64,000 nucleotides of DNA from Schistosoma haematobium (Eukaryota > Platyhelminthes > Trematoda > Strigeidida > Schistosomatidae), in contig NC_067199.1 in NCBI RefSeq assembly GCF_000699445.3, positions 31,394,402 to 31,458,401 of the forward strand. Direction: 5' to 3'. Positions within the stretch are counted from its first letter, which is position 1, and each line of letters opens with the position of its first letter. Position numbers and translations under genes: made by a program. Below are positions 12,556 to 23,770 of this stretch, piece after piece. The notes below the pieces were generated by a model. It did not search any database. It saw only the letters and a program-made list of their open reading frames with translations, and had not been told where the DNA came from.

Positions 12556-12996
12556 TTTACAAATATAGATTTATGTGAAACATAAATGGAGTAACCTAAC
12601 GCACTGATAAAAAATAATCATAATTGCTTTTCAAAAACATACAAGTTCAGTGCATGTTGAAATGGAATGAGTGAGACATAGAGATAATGACGTAATCAAC
12701 TAAGAAGAACATCTATAAATTGTTAGTAGTAGAGTAGAAAAATCGGTCATAATTATAAAAACAGTAGTTACCAATATCATGATTACTTCGCTAATGTTGT
12801 CAATTTATCATTTTGTCTACATCACTATACATAAATTATAAACGTTCCTCTTAGGCGATTACGTCATCATCTTTCTGTCTCTCTTAATCCATTTCAATAT
12901 GCATAGAAATTGTATGATTTTGAAAATTAATTATGATTATTTTTATTAGTGGGTTGGGCTACTCCACTTATGTTTCATATCAATCTGCATTTGTAA
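12556..12996. mobile_element. Foldback / MITE-like element with ~167 bp inverted arms
   Basis: The left arm 12556-12723 and right arm 12830-12996 are inverted copies of each other at roughly 80% identity by eye, including GAAACATAA, AATAATCATAATT, TTGAAATGGA and GATGACGTAATC-like blocks. A loop of about 106 bp lies between. No coding sequence is present. No flanking duplication is obvious. A foldback DNA transposon, a MITE or an inverted duplication of another repeat are all possible. Confidence 0.65.
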
Positions 12997-13189
12997 AATA
13001 TTATATTATTGTTCAAATTTACTTCATTTTAAATATCAGCAAAATTATCTGGAATGGTAGTTCATTCGACTTATGTAATCGAGCAGAACCAGTATTTCTA
13101 TGAAAACAAACTGTATAATGAACGTGAGTAGTTTACGATATTTTATCTAGTGTGAAAATGATTACAAAGCATCAAAGCCTCCATGTGAC

Positions 13190-13622
13190 GCTGCTGAGAA
13201 ACCGTAATAGCTAGTTTTGGTGATTGACGGAGACCGAATTAATCCACCGCTCCTATAAGTAAGTAAAGTAATTATGCATGTTACTCTTTGTAGAGGAGTA
13301 ACCTATGCTGACCTTATATTACTCGGAGTTGACTCTTCGAGGCTTTAAAAATCGTGACAAGCTCCCCGATGTAGACGCTCATTTTTATGAATTGGATGAG
13401 TCTCGACTTGTGTAGTTTATGTACATAGGTTTAGCACAACGAATGTAAGATAAAATAATATCTGCCCCTGACGCGACGTTCGAGTGCCAAGGCCAGAGAT
13501 CTTTCCATGAAATCACGTTCATGCAGTAGGTTTGTAGACTCAGAAGCGGATTCTAGCCCAAATAAGCCAAATGGCTTCACTGAGTGAAGCCTCATCAACC
13601 TCGAATGGCTGTAACACCCCAT
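13190..13622. other. GC-richer island of unknown origin
   Basis: The block is distinctly GC-richer than its surroundings, holds several CG dinucleotides and a 63-codon minus-strand frame (13431-13622) without family features. It looks like an old inserted repeat. No second copy was found in this window. Confidence 0.35.
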
Positions 13623-13911
13623 TGCACAGAACTAATGAATAAAAGTTTTAGATCAATACCAATACGAATGCTGTAGGAACTGAAGTTATTAAAAATAAAT
13701 CGGAAAATTTTAAGATGAGTGCATTTTCAAAACATCAGTATATAATTTTCACACATTTCCAAATTCTGTCGATAGTTGTTTTTATTTAAATACAACTTTG
13801 TCATTGTAACTTGATAACAAGGCATATATAAGCATAATTTTATTCGTAGGGGTTCGAATCTTCTATCTGTTGATATTGTATAGACTCAATTAGTCAGTGT
13901 CTTATGGCATA

Positions 13912-14035
13912 CATATGTATTAAGCGGATTGCCTCGATAGTGCAATTAAGTGACAGGTAGTTTTAAACAAAGTTTGACATTTAATTTCACTTGTAATGGT
14001 TCGAATCTCCTTCTTAATGGGACTATTGAGGTTAT
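13912..14035 (+). mobile_element. Diverged Smα-type SINE remnant
   Basis: The stretch GCGGATTGCCTCGATAG near 13925 matches the leader of the Smα copies at 2250 and 42672, followed by TTAAGT and TTTTAAACAAAG in the same order. A B-box-like GGTTCGAATCTC follows near 13998. The hammerhead region is absent or unrecognisable. Confidence 0.55.
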
Positions 14036-15582
14036 GCTATCAAGACAATCATATGTTAAAAAAACTAACCAACTGCAGTTTGTAAAAATCAACAACCGAA
14101 TAGTTCAAACAATTGCATATCGAATTATAAATACACAGATTCATAGATATTTGAATTTACTAACAGATTACATGGTTATCAATTCTGCTTCGAAACAAAG
14201 TTGATGTGAGTGGAAATGAAATTGTCTAAACAGAAGTAAATGAAGGAGGTTTCAAAAATGAAATTTGAACTCTTCAATCGCTAAGTCATCGATTCTTATC
14301 ACGTGCACTTACTGATAAGCTTTTTTATTTATGTTCTTGAGAAAATAATTTCCGTGGAATAATTATGTCACTTTCATGATAACACACATCCATTTTTGGC
14401 ATGTAACTTTTGATTAGGAAAATGCAGAAAGGTCACAGTATATTTGCTTAATTAAGTAAAAATCTGTAAATAAATTAGATGAATACATATCAATGATTTG
14501 TAGCACAAACTATCAGAAAGAGTGAGAATGTTGTTCAACGAAAACAAGAGTTTTGAGGAATGCACAATAGTAGGTAAACAAAGAAGTTATTCTATTTCTC
14601 CAGTTTAGTTGGTTAGATGCATCGCTTTATTACGAATCAACGAACATTTCTGGCAAATATGAATGGCATTATTGGGAATGATAGTCGGTTGATTAGTTTG
14701 GGATTTATTTTCACAATATAAAAAACTTACAATAATGGAGTAAAAGAGAAAGTGACACGCCATCAAATATACGAAATTCCGTTGATCGTTTTGACCAGAA
14801 AAATTCAACTACGATAAAATTCAGTGTACTAGAGTTAGATATCTTACAACTGACTTAAACAGCAGTTGCCACTTTGCACTATTAGATCGATATTTTGAGT
14901 TATAAGATTTCAGCATCACCACTCGGTCAAATGATTACTTGCTAATGAAAATAGTCTTGAAGTCAGGTTTCATTTTGTGATAGTTTACTGTACATGGTCC
15001 ATCAGTGAAACGCACGATTTCGTGTTCGGTAAGTAATTTTTAGCTCTCAGAACGTCATAAAAACTGTATTATATGATACTCCGATGCTGATCGGTTGATA
15101 ACTGAATGTTATGAAATTTACCTTAAAAACAGAATGACTTAGGATGAACACTGCTGATTGTGATACTATTATTCACGCTTGAGAAAATACGTCTACTAAA
15201 CTGTAAAGCATGAAACAAGTAACCGAAAAAAATATTTGTTTGTTTGAATTGTATAACATTTACGTATTTTGTCGAGGAAATTGTTGTTTAGTTGTTAAAT
15301 ATGGGTTTAAAATGGGTTATAGAGATTGATCATCAGGATTTCTTTAGACAACAGGCACACGATACGTCTAAGAACACGGCGTAGGCAGAACATTTGGACA
15401 TCGGAGTAGGAGGCATTTAAAAGCTAACTAGATTGCATAACACATGGCAAGATGCAAAGGGATGATCAGAAGCTGTGTGTACATATTAGATAAACACTTT
15501 ATAATATTTTTTTCTCATTACTGCCAGACTTGAAGTACGTTACCGATTCTAGTGTCGTTTTATATATTGTTTCGTACATTTA
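14036..15582. other. AT-rich DNA, no gene seen
   Basis: Nothing recognisable in about 1.5 kb; short frames on both strands lack family features. Confidence 0.55.
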
Positions 15583-15968
15583 CTATTATTATTGGCTTTA
15601 TTTAATATTATATTTTTAGTACAATATAGAATTCTCAACACAAATTATTTCAACAGGTTTACTTTTCTTATTCCTTTGTCAATCCTTGCGATAAATATTG
15701 AGTGGTCGCCAGTTAAATGTTAGCAGTTCAGGAATCAACATCTGAATAATGTATATTCTTTTCCATGAATATAGCCAGCAACCACAATGTCCGATTGGGC
15801 TCTTTTGTAACTTGTTTAGCGAAATGTCATAAACTTCTCACAAGCGCATCTGAATAGATTATGAGACTAATAGGCATATTGCTGTGTTAAAACAAACAAG
15901 AAAAAAAAGTTAACTTGTTAAATTATCGAGATTGCGGGAACGGGTAACCCAGATATTCAAGCAGGCCG
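15583..15968 (-). repeat. Unclassified ~390 bp repeat family, copy B
   Basis: Aligns along its whole length with 5128-5501 and 47361-47725 and ends at the same CAAGCAGGCCG. This copy also keeps the AATAAA followed by an AATAATAATA tail when read on the minus strand. Confidence 0.7.
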
Positions 15969-16670
15969 TTACTGAGTGCCATGAAAAAAATATTTTTCTA
16001 TATCAGACGAGACAAATGATACTCATTCATCGCACTGCGAGTTTCAAAACTTTCCAAGCATGAGTTAAAATTATTCGAGGAGAATTTCTGAGCTTACGTT
16101 TATGCAAACTACTAATGAAATATTAATAGTAGAATGATCCCGATGAACAGTATGTTTTAATGTTAAAATAAGCTAAACTTACACAAAACGTGTATTTTGA
16201 TACTTATTAAAACACAAAAAGAAAAACATGAGTCTAATAAAATTTTGTAACCACTGAAACGAATTATTTCAACTTCTAAAATTAGTAATCATCTCAACCT
16301 CCTTCTTTTAATTAATTGGTTAAACATTTGACGAAATTTTCATAATCCATTGTCAAATTGTAATGTTATTATGTAACACTACTACTCTATTAGTATGATT
16401 TTACTATCATATACATATAAGTGTAGAGCCACGATGTAAAGCTCATCATAAAAAAATATCGCTTTGAATTATTCTTCTTGTTTTCAATATACCATAATTA
16501 GCATTGAATTAATAGCGTATAGATTTTAGCAGATTAGTAATGAAACTATTTTAATGATACTATGGTTTTAAATACGCATCACATATCTTTCCATCAGCAC
16601 TTATAAACACTGTCTACGAATTGATGTGTGTGAAGTTATATAAACTTTCAAATCTTATAAAGTTATAACA

Positions 16671-17124
16671 ACTATCCAACAAACAATTTCGATCATGGTT
16701 AATATTCGGCTAAACCCTTTTTATTAACTTACTTAACAGGCAATGTCATTGGAACAGCAACAATTCGAATATCTCTTTGTAGCGTTATGATCATTAGAGC
16801 ACATGACACACTCTAGCTAAAATGTTGATTGTTTAAATATCACTCGAACTTTCATCCTCCTCCTCATGTGTATGTGTGCTCAAAGCATATTATTAGCTTT
16901 GTTTTGTTTTGCTTTGCTTTGATGTGCCCTTATTCTATTTGACTATAAATTTGTATATAGTTATTGGCCTTTCTGTTTCAAATTCGCTCGATGTGTTTAT
17001 AGCTTTGTGATGTTGGCTAACTGTTAATAAGCTGTAGTTGCCACTTCTCACTGCTTTCTGATTTCAATCACTGTTGATGATTATATTATAGCTGTTATCG
17101 AGGTGATCGATTAACGAAGCAAAG
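16671..17124 (+). repeat. LTR-like repeat, right copy
   Basis: Near-identical inverted partner of 11291-11744, about 4.9 kb away. In this orientation TGACTATAAATTTG lies on the plus strand near 16958. An RTE element has inserted 9 bp beyond its right edge. Near-identity of the arms implies a recent duplication, insertion or conversion. Confidence 0.6.
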
Positions 17125-17161
17125 CCAATACGGTCTTTGATTCTTATTTACTTACTTACGC

Positions 17162-18015
17162 CTGCTACTCCTCGTGAAGGAGCATAGGCCGCTCACCAGC
17201 GTTCTCCATCCAACTCTGTCATCTGCAATTCTTTCCAGCTCATTCCAGTTGTTATTCATCCTTTTCATATCTCATTCTATTTTCAGACGTAACGTGTTCT
17301 TTGACCTTCCGCTTTTCCGCTTCCCTTCAGGACTCCAAATTAGGACTTACCTCGTGATGCAGTTTGATGATTTGCGTAATGTATGTCCTGTCCATTGCCA
17401 TCGTCCTTTCCTAATTTCCTCTTCCCCTAGAAGCCGGTCCGTTCTCTCCCAGAGAAGGCTGTTGCTGATGATATCCGGTCAATGGATGTTGAGTACCTTG
17501 AGTTGACAAATATTTATAAATACTTGTACCTTGTTGATGGTGATTGTTGTAGTTCTCGAAGTTTCAGCTCCGTACAATAGAACTGCCTCGACGTTCGTAT
17601 TGAAGATTGTGACTTTGATGTTGGTTGACAGGCAGTTGTTTTGAGTCCCATATTTTGCTCAATTGTAGGAATGCGGTCCTTGCTTTGCCAATCCTCACCT
17701 TTACTTCTGCATCTGATTCTCCATATTTATCGATGATGCTTCCCAGGTATGTGAACTATTCTACATCTTCCAGAGTTTCGCCCTCAAGTGTGGTTGGTTT
17801 GTTTGGTGTTCTCCGTGTTGTATTTGAGGATCTTGGTTTTCGCCTTGTGTATGTTGAGGCGTAGTGATGCAGAGACTGCTGCTACACCGTGTGTCTTTAT
17901 GTGTATTTGTTCATGTGTATTGGATACGAGGGCTAGGTCATTTGCGATGTCCAAATCGTCTAATTGATTCTGAGCTGTCCATTGTATGCCGTTTTTCCCT
18001 CGGATGTCAAGGTCT
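17162..18015 (-). pseudogene. RTE reverse transcriptase, C-terminal part, broken
   Basis: After the frameshift near 18030 the minus-strand reading resumes with residues such as DWIMKT. The active-site box lies at 17937-17948 and reads IAND instead of FADD, so the first catalytic aspartate is Asn. Further on there is a stop inside VE*FTYLGSIID (near 17756) and later frameshifts before the C-terminal region that normally ends near the tandem tail. The lesions are shared with the copy at 30106, so they were present in their common source. Confidence 0.85.
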
Positions 18016-18585
18016 TCATAATCCAGTCGGCCACCAGGAGAAAGAGGAAGGGAGAGAGTAGGAAGCCTTGTCTGACTCCGTCCTTACTTGGAATGCATCT
18101 GTCAGCTGTCCTCCATGCACGACTTTGCATTGTAGTCCGTCGTATGAGTTCCGGATAATATTGACAATCTTCTCAGGAACTCCGTAGTGTCGAAGAAGTT
18201 TCCATAACGTCCTCCTATCTACCCTGTCGAATGCCTTTTCATAATCAATGAAGTTGATGTATAGTGACGAGTCCCACTCAACTGATTGTTCAACGATGAT
18301 CCATAGTGTTGCAATTTGGTCTGTGCACAACCGATCCTTAAGGAATCCAGTTTGTTGATCTCGAAGTTGGGCGTCTACTGCATCTTTCATCCGGTTCAGC
18401 ACCACTCTGTTAGAGACTTTTCCTGTTACTGACAGTAGTGTGATTGCTCTGTAGTTTTCACATTTGCTCAGATCTCCTTTCTTTGGAATCTTGATGAGGT
18501 GTCCTTCTTTCCAGTCCATCGGCACTTGTTCCTCCTCCCAAATCTTCTTGAATAGAAGGTGAAGCATGTAACCCCCTTTTTCTTT
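18016..18585 (-). pseudogene. RTE reverse transcriptase, N-terminal part
   Basis: The minus-strand frame carries IPKKGDLSKCENYRAITLL, then INFIDYEKAFDRVDR (motif A with its aspartate kept) and IRNSYDGLQCKV, all typical of RTE-clade reverse transcriptase. The frame starts at the deletion junction near 18570 and is lost by a one-base shift near 18030, just where the conserved TGVRQGCLLSP-type motif should be. The upstream extension of the same frame (to 18864) is the endonuclease read out of frame and is not real protein. Confidence 0.85.
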
Positions 18586-18629
18586 ATTTTGAGTGATGCT
18601 TTGATGATTCTGGATCCGTGAGATTCCCA

Positions 18630-18905
18630 TCATATAAGTGCATTTCGTGCTACTTTGGATAGCATTAGAGCAACTCCCTGAGTATGTGGAGCATTTTCCT
18701 CTTCGTAACCAGAGTATAGAAGCATCTCTCCCGTATTTAGCCTTTCCTGTCCAGCTTGGGTCCAATGGGTTTCGCTGATTCCCAGTACTACCAAGTTGTA
18801 TCTCCTCATTTCCGTTGCTATTTGACTGGTCTTTTTGGTTTCCCACACTGTCCGAACGTTCCATGTGCCTGTAAAAATTGTTGCTCTGGTTGTTAGAAGG
18901 GGCAT
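18630..18905 (-). pseudogene. RTE APE-type endonuclease, N-terminal fragment
   Basis: The 91-codon frame holds TWNVRT (first endonuclease motif), then VVLGISETHW (motif with the metal-binding Glu) and the segment LLYSG.EEENAPHTQGVAL, in the order expected for an RTE endonuclease that nicks target DNA for target-primed reverse transcription. It stops after ~90 residues, so the Asp/His catalytic residues further on are absent. The fragment is non-functional. Confidence 0.85.
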
Positions 18906-19153
18906 CGGCCTCGTGACTTCCGGAGGAACTCGGCTTTCACCATGAGGTGTAATAATTCTTCTAAATGAGGACCTTCTAACTCCCAGGGCAGAGTTAAAAT
19001 GGTTTGGATTATTTTTTCTGGTAAGCGTTTTTTTAGCGAGTTAGTTTTCTACGGGATGGGGTCGCTAACTCTATGCCCAACCCTCCTCTTTTACCCGGGC
19101 TTGGGACCGGCAGCAACCCTATAAGAGCTACAGGCGGAGTTACAGTCTTTGAT

Positions 19154-21285
19154 GATGTAATGATAATTAATATGCAAATTTTATTCATTAGAATTTTCAC
19201 TTTCATCAATTTCATCGGGACATGTATTCTTACACTGAATGTTCAGACTAATAATAAATCAATATTAATATATAACTCGAATACATTAAGCCATATAAAA
19301 ATTTTGTCTTACATATTAGTTAAAATTTTAGAATAGTGTGATGATAACATCTACCAAATTTATCGATAGTTTTATGCCTATACTCTGGTAATAACCAAAG
19401 GATGTGATAGAATAGTTTATACCACGAAATAATTTCTAAGTTTGTATACACAATAGTGGAATTTTCAGTTTCGAGAATCATCAATAGTGAGAAATATTCC
19501 ATATTTTTTATCTTGCCTCACTTCTAAATCTTCCAACACATTCTTATGATACAATAACAAACAGCCTGAGAGTTGATTGAATGTTTGTTTTCTACAGTTA
19601 CTTTGTAATGTAAAAAAGAGAAGATTGGTAATATTCTTTATGAGTTGTAAATTATTGATCACCGTTTATTTTTTTTATGGAAACCAGAGATGAATTTAAG
19701 TTGACACACTTACTCAAAAATACTTAGAGCAACTTCAGGTATAATCCAAAAAATTGTCTGATAAGCTACTGTAATTAGGAATAGTCTACACAAACGTACT
19801 AATCTATCTCGTGTTTATGTATTTCTTACTACTTTTATTTTGAGGAGTTTAATTTCATATTTTCTACCAAAAAATAATAGTCATATATAAAGTTTAGAGT
19901 TGGTGTACGCTATGTTTAATAATCAATAAATTTGAACCAATAAATATTTAGGAACACTAAGAAATTAATATTTGAAAGAAATCACCAATGATGAGGAAAT
20001 GTTGATAAATTATGTTAACGGGATATAGATAACATGAATGGTAGATTTTCTAAGCCGCCATTTTCAACAACTATACTCAGTCATACTATTATCATGGATA
20101 GATAATTTATGATAACATAAAACGTTCAGAAGGCATAATTCTTTCCCGACGAAAATTTCAAATTTCTTATTCATACCAGATTGTGAAATTCATAGTTTAG
20201 TTATTATCAACCAGTAAAATTAATCGTTTGGTTAAGATTTGAAAACAATAGGTATAATGATGTATGTATTCAGAATATAAATGCAAAGGACAGCATATTT
20301 GACAGAGAACTCTATGATATGTTTAGTTTCAACGTTATCTTCACATCACTGTCACAGCTTTGAATCCAGATATCTTTCATTTAGGTAGTACGCGTTTTAA
20401 TTTGTCATAAGTAATAATGTTCAATAGCGGTGAATGTTTTATTTGAGCAAACAGTGAGCGCGATTTACTACATTTGTATTGACCAACAAAAGATTACGAT
20501 ATCTATCCTTGACTCTATTGAAAATAAAGCCAAAATTGTCTACACAGTTTTGTTCACAGAATAACACTGATGAGAAAACCCATGAATATCAGCGGCATTC
20601 AAAAGTTGCTTCAGTCTAATTAAGGACCCTAGACTGCGCTCGATTTCCATCGAAACTTGAAGTTGAACTAACAACCTCTATAGATACATGGATTTCAGTC
20701 ATTTAGGTGGTATTAATCTGTGACAAAACTGACCTTTAAGTAGTATTCAGAACTTACTAAACTAAGCATAAACGACTAGCACAAAACATTTAGCGACTCT
20801 GTGTCAGTATGTATTTCGCGGGACAGATAGTACCATGTTGTAATTCAACGAACAAGAGTAAAAATCGAGAAATAATCGCACTTAATTTTTCACACCTTTT
20901 CATTCTTTTCACTCAGTAAACAGGTACATTTACTACTCTGTCAAATAATTACACTTACTTAGGTACATCATTCCTATTTGTTCTAACATATTTTCTCCGA
21001 TTGACTCATCTTTTGAATTATCAAAATATTCTTGAAGCTTCTCTGTAATCAGGAACTTTGGCTTCTTTATCATTTCTCAACCTCAGATGGTTTACTAAAA
21101 TTGTGTACACAGATTTTCCTTGATTGAATTTGTCGAAAATCATACAGACAGTAAATAAGGGATCATAAGTTGCAAATTATATCAGATAATAAATGTTTTC
21201 ACCGATGCAGAAGGTTTTAGGTTAACGCAAACTTATATCACCCTCACAAATTTCTGAGTCGTCACTGAAGTAATTAATCTACTTG
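19154..21285. other. AT-rich DNA, no gene seen
   Basis: About 2.1 kb with no recognisable gene or repeat. A slightly GC-richer patch near 20590-20770 could be an old repeat but nothing in the window matches it. Confidence 0.5.
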
Positions 21286-21613
21286 TGTTATAGCCCAACG
21301 CCCCCAATCAGAAGCAGCGAATTATCAACCGAACCAAGGACGCGTAAAACACATGCGAGCAGCCTAGAGTTCTGATTAGTCCTGCTTTCCGCCTAGCCTA
21401 GCCAGTTAAGTCCAGAACACCAATCTCAGCCTCTGCGATATGAATCATGTATCTCAAACATACTCTGTTTATATACCAATCAAGCAGACCACATCGTATC
21501 ATAAAATAGAAAATAACATTTGTACAAGATTTGGTCAAATGTGGCTGTGAATTTGGGTGGTAGTGAATAATAGACAGGGCATAATTCAAGAATGAAAAAA
21601 TCGTATAATAACA
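21286..21613. repeat. Candidate solo LTR, 328 bp
   Basis: The block starts TGTTATAG and ends ATAACA, giving 6 bp inverted TG...CA termini as LTRs have, and is GC-richer in its first ~140 bp. No matching partner LTR lies in the window, and no target-site duplication is visible (ACTTG against GTTCA). From memory, schistosome gypsy-type elements such as Boudicca have LTRs of similar length, but I could not compare sequences. Orientation is unknown. Confidence 0.4.
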
Positions 21614-22875
21614 GTTCATAGGTTTAAATAAAGCTTATGATAAGAGAGACATGAATGCGAATAGTTTAGTTAATTAACAATTATACGACAAAAGTATATG
21701 TATAGTATTGGTTCACAAATAGATCCCAAAGAATTATCACTCATTATTCTTATCGGGACACAACAACTTAGATATAACCATGTAAGCGTTACTTTTGTAG
21801 GTACCGCCCAACAATTTATGGAACTTTCAAAGAACTTTTCCCGAGCTTAACAAAATTTCGTAACAGTTCAGTTTGTTTACTTATTATGTAAAACTTGATA
21901 AACTTCTTCGCTTTTTTCACTACTTTGCATCCATGAAGTGTGAAAATATTAAAACTATGACACACATGTGAATTACAATTAAAATAATCCATGCTAGCAA
22001 TATCCACCACTTACTACAAATATTTTCTTATTCAATTAACACGTTAACTAAATAGCATTCACAGTCTATCAACTCAAAAATCAAACAATTCATTCTGTGT
22101 TTCAATCTAGAAATAGCAGTTTTTCACTAGTGAATAATAACAAGTTTGATCTAATGTACAAAAATTTGTGATCATAATAAAGCCATACAAGAGAGACATA
22201 ATCTTTCTGCCTTAACTATTCGATTAAATAATAGATGACGGTGAATTTGAGAAAAATATTTTTAAAAATGCCTGGCAAAGAAGTTTTGAAAACTTATTAT
22301 GTTTCTATGTTCATGTTTGTTTCAAATTACTGTGTTAATATGAAATTAATTATTTAACATGTTTAATAATTATTTCTCATGCATATTATGAATATTATTA
22401 TTAAACCCACTACCATTAATGTTACTTTTATTAATAATAATATTATTGCATGTAAACAAAACAACATTAGGTATTTCATAAAGTTACGTGGGGATGGTAA
22501 CAGTTAAAATAAATTTACTGTTTACATGGATGTTTCTAAAAGTTTCTGTGTTTATTTTCTCCATAAAGAACCAACTTAAAGTCTTACCACAAACATTCAT
22601 GTAGAGAGGAGAAAAAAATTCAGAAGAGAAGTAGAAAGTAAGGAATCTATTTTATGTTTATAGGAAACCAACGAATTATTTGTAAAATCTAGAGGACATT
22701 GATAACACAAAATGTAATATCATATCACATTTAACATGCCTTAAAACCAAAGGATCGAGGGAAAAATTGTTCCGCTGATGTTTTCCTATTAATAACATCC
22801 TTGCTGACCCAAGAACCAATTTTTTTATTGTAGTAATGATATTGTAATCTAACTGTAAAATGCAAATTATTTTTT
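21614..22875. other. AT-rich DNA, no gene seen
   Basis: No recognisable gene or element. The last 8 bp form the probable target-site copy of the MITE that follows. Confidence 0.5.
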
Positions 22876-23164
22876 AGTGAGACTATAATTTATGAACGAT
22901 CTTTGAGCGACGCTAAAGAGACATTGAGAATCTCCACCTACATACTACGCGTAAATGAGGGTTATAAACCAGCTTGTGTAATTAGGATTAGCATTTACAG
23001 TTGATAGTTAGGGCTAGTAATCAGATATACGGTTGTCACAACGAACTGCCATCAGGTATAATGCCAAAACTCTATTTAGCCAAGTGAATGAGTTAATTTC
23101 GCGCCAAAATTCAAAACCTGTTATCGTAACTCTGATTGGTCCGTCCATAAATTATAGTCTCGCC
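22876..23164. mobile_element. Merlin-derived MITE, 289 bp
   Basis: Inverted ends pair at about 22 of 26 positions: plus strand at 22876 contains GAGACTATAATTTATG, and the minus strand read from 23164 begins GGCGAGACTATAATTTATGG. Flanks TATTTTTT and TATATTTT match at 7 of 8 positions, fitting the 8-9 bp duplication of Merlin elements. The minus strand matches the Merlin copy at 51488 over more than 130 bp (for example TTGGCTAAATA and TGGCATTATA). No transposase is encoded, so it depends on an autonomous relative. Confidence 0.8.
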
Positions 23165-23275
23165 TATATTTTTATTGGGCTTGAAATGAGTTGATATGCA
23201 CGATGACTCAAAAATCGAGTTCCCGTTGATATCATTAAATCTACGTTGCTTAATGAATGATTTGTCGGCCGTCTG

Positions 23276-23770
23276 AAATTAAGGGGTACTTTATTTTATA
23301 CATTCGCCCCCAAATGCCCTGGTACGACAGAGGGCAGGGAGAGCCAGCTCTTCTTCTTGAAATTCCCTCACAATCACTGCCAGAGAAGTCCTACTCACTG
23401 CGTTCTCGCGGCGGTGTTGTCTACAAAATTGTGAGGACGAAAAGCGAATGTCCAGCGCATTTGCCGGGTTGGTGGATACAGAAAGTCTACCTAGGGGAAT
23501 GGAAAAACCCTGATTCCAGACCATTGGTGCACATGGGCTCCAGTGTCCTGAAGGAATAAATGGCGTATGAACCAATTATTGGTCACCGGCTACCATGGGA
23601 CGTTGTTCTATTGCCTTGTGGATTAGATCATTAGGTTCAAGGCTCCGGGTGACCCCGTAATAATACCGCCTGCCTCGGCCTGAGCACTCGGGCAGTGCCA
23701 CATCCCACACAAAAATTAGGTGGCCTGTGTGTAGAACACAACACTGTGCCACAATAAGCCGAGTTTACAC
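23276..23770. repeat. GC-rich interspersed repeat, unclassified
   Basis: A sharply bounded GC-rich block of about 500 bp in very AT-rich DNA. Overlapping frames of 100 codons (plus, 23257-23559) and 94 codons (minus, 23291-23575) exist but neither shows a family I recognise, and overlap on both strands is expected by chance in GC-rich DNA. It may be the untranslated end of a retrotransposon. It begins about 110 bp after the Merlin-type MITE. Confidence 0.5.

Larger units (their letters stand above)
17142..19144 (-). mobile_element. Internally deleted RTE retrotransposon, copy 1 (SR2-like)
   Basis: A 2003 bp element read on the minus strand, flanked by perfect 9 bp duplications GTCTTTGAT at 17133-17141 and 19145-19153. 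The 5' end lies at 19144; the 3' end carries the short tandem tail (GTAAGTAAATAAG-like) usual for RTE elements. It keeps a ~240 bp 5' leader, the first ~90 residues of the APE-type endonuclease, then jumps near 18570 into the reverse transcriptase, losing the rest of the endonuclease and the linker. The polymerase motif FADD is IAND, and there is a frameshift and an internal stop. It cannot move by itself. Copy 2 (30106-32096) is nearly identical. Confidence 0.9.

Noticed and set aside
13255..13305. GTAAGTAAAGTAA next to a sequence resembling the RTE 3' end
   Set aside because: The tail-like repeat is on the wrong strand relative to the possible RTE match, and the match itself is short and imperfect.
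17174..17506. 110-codon plus-strand frame repeated at 30135 and 41484
   Set aside because: It is antisense to the RTE C-terminal region. Its conservation reflects the repeat, not a gene.
18016..18864. A single 282-residue protein on the minus strand
   Set aside because: Only the part after about 18585 is reverse transcriptase. The first ~90 residues are the endonuclease read in the wrong frame, made open by the deletion.
23257..23575. Overlapping 100- and 94-codon frames on opposite strands
   Set aside because: Both lie in a GC-rich repeat where long chance frames are expected; neither shows a recognisable domain.
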